NCBI GenBank assembly: GCA_030042885.1
Contig: JASHYW010000521.1
Span: forward strand, 1-5,227
Direction: 5' to 3'
From: Streptosporangiaceae bacterium
GTDB taxonomy: Bacteria; Actinomycetota; Actinomycetes; Streptosporangiales; Streptosporangiaceae
DNA length: 5,227 nt
The notes below the pieces were generated by a model. That model ran no database searches and was not told the origin of the DNA. It saw nothing but the letters and a program-made list of their open reading frames with translations. How positions within the stretch are numbered: position 1 is the stretch's first letter; each line of letters begins with the position of its first letter. Made by a program: the position numbers and the translations under genes. This document shows, in pieces, positions 4,746-5,227 of the stretch.

Positions 4746-5227
4746 TCAGCGGACCAGGTCCGCGATCTTGTCCAGCTGCCGCGGGTCGCAGTGGACGGAG
4801 AACGTGGTGAGGACGGTCTGCTTCCAGCGCTGGATCTCCCCGGCGATCTTGGCCCAGGGGCCGATCAGGGCCACATCTTCGACCAGAGCGGTGGGGACGG
4901 CCGCGATGGCGCTCTTCTTGTCGCCGGCCAGGTAGAAGTCCTGGATCTTCTTCGCTTCCGCCTCGTATCCCATCCGGACGAAGACCTCGTGGTGGAAGTT
5001 GACCCCGCGCGGGCCCATGCCGCCGATGTACAGGGCCAGCGTGGGCCGGACAAGATCGGCGGCGCGCTCGAGGTCGTCATCGTCGATGATGGCCAGCGGG
5101 CCGCCGACCACGTCGAAGGTCCCGGGCGTGTGACGGGCGCCGGGCCGGGCGAAGCCCTCGGCGAGCGCGGCGGCGTAGAAGTCGTTCATCGCGGGCGAGA
5201 AGAAGATGACGTTCCAGCCGTCGGCGA
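4746..5227 (-). CDS. LLM-class F420-dependent oxidoreductase, C-terminal part (Rv3520c-like)
   Basis: The last 159 residues of a luciferase-like monooxygenase family protein; the start lies right of the window. The frame is open to the edge, so an internal ATG at 5189 is not the true start: the codons before it read ADGWNVIFFSPA, a typical LLM segment. Other family marks in order are EGFARPGARH, LALYIGGMGPRGVNFHHEVFVRMGYEAEAK split around the Gly-Gly-Met-Gly turn, IQDFYLAGDKK, AVPTALVEDVALIGP and a final beta/alpha unit ending with the TGA at 4748-4746. Full-length relatives have about 330-350 residues and form a TIM barrel that binds F420 (sometimes FMN). From memory the closest M. tuberculosis relative is Rv3520c, which lies among cholesterol catabolism genes, fitting the steroid context. 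The cofactor-binding N-terminal half is not visible, so F420 use is inferred from family. It converges on the serine hydrolase with a 41-bp gap. Confidence 0.88.
   Translation of the reverse strand, partial: ADGWNVIFFSPAMNDFYAAALAEGFARPGARHTPGTFDVVGGPLAIIDDDDLERAADLVRPTLALYIGGMGPRGVNFHHEVFVRMGYEAEAKKIQDFYLAGDKKSAIAAVPTALVEDVALIGPWAKIAGEIQRWKQTVLTTFSVHCDPRQLDKIADLVR

Noticed and set aside
5187..5189. ATG as a start codon of a short 147-residue oxidoreductase
   Set aside because: The frame stays open to the window edge and the codons before it encode ADGWNVIFFSPA, a conserved internal segment of LLM proteins, so this Met is internal.

Overview
The window is very GC-rich, with coding regions dominated by G or C at third codon positions. 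Its genes are typical of a high-GC actinomycete (Actinomycetota): a FadE26/FadE27-type acyl-CoA dehydrogenase pair, a KstR-type operator, a luciferase-like F420-family oxidoreductase and a LipE-type serine hydrolase. Together these point to a sterol- or steroid-degrading actinomycete. The gene order differs from the Mycobacterium tuberculosis arrangement as I remember it, so a non-mycobacterial genus is more likely, but the genus cannot be fixed from this window.

Layout. Positions 1-100 (minus strand) hold the first 33 codons of a thiolase. Positions 101-151 are a 51-bp divergent promoter region with a perfect KstR operator, TAGAACACGTTCTA (124-137). Positions 152-1360 and 1370-2422 (plus strand) encode two acyl-CoA dehydrogenase subunits that closely resemble FadE26 (ChsE4) and FadE27 (ChsE5). 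A PlsC/MGAT-like acyltransferase (2430-3395, minus) converges on this pair with only 7 bp between stop codons. A second divergent region (3396-3513) separates it from a class C beta-lactamase-fold serine hydrolase (3514-4704, plus). A 41-bp gap with a perfect hairpin (4712-4736) then separates that gene from the C-terminal half of an LLM-class oxidoreductase (4746-5227, minus), whose start lies beyond the window. No stretch over 300 bp lacks a gene.

How the parts fit. The best supported story is in the first 2.4 kb. KstR is the TetR-family repressor of sterol catabolism, and its reported inducer is a 3-oxo-4-cholestenoyl-CoA type thioester. ChsE4-ChsE5 is the heteromeric dehydrogenase that starts beta-oxidation of that same C8 side chain. 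The operator therefore probably couples expression of the enzyme to accumulation of its own substrate, and it may control the divergent thiolase too. The other three genes (acyltransferase, esterase-like hydrolase, LLM oxidoreductase) carry no recognisable KstR site, and their link to steroid metabolism is by neighbourhood and family only. I see no mobile element, CRISPR array, tRNA or rRNA, and no clear evidence of an undescribed multi-gene system. The most useful leads are the operator architecture, a substituted acyltransferase motif, and palindromic DNA in the second divergent promoter.
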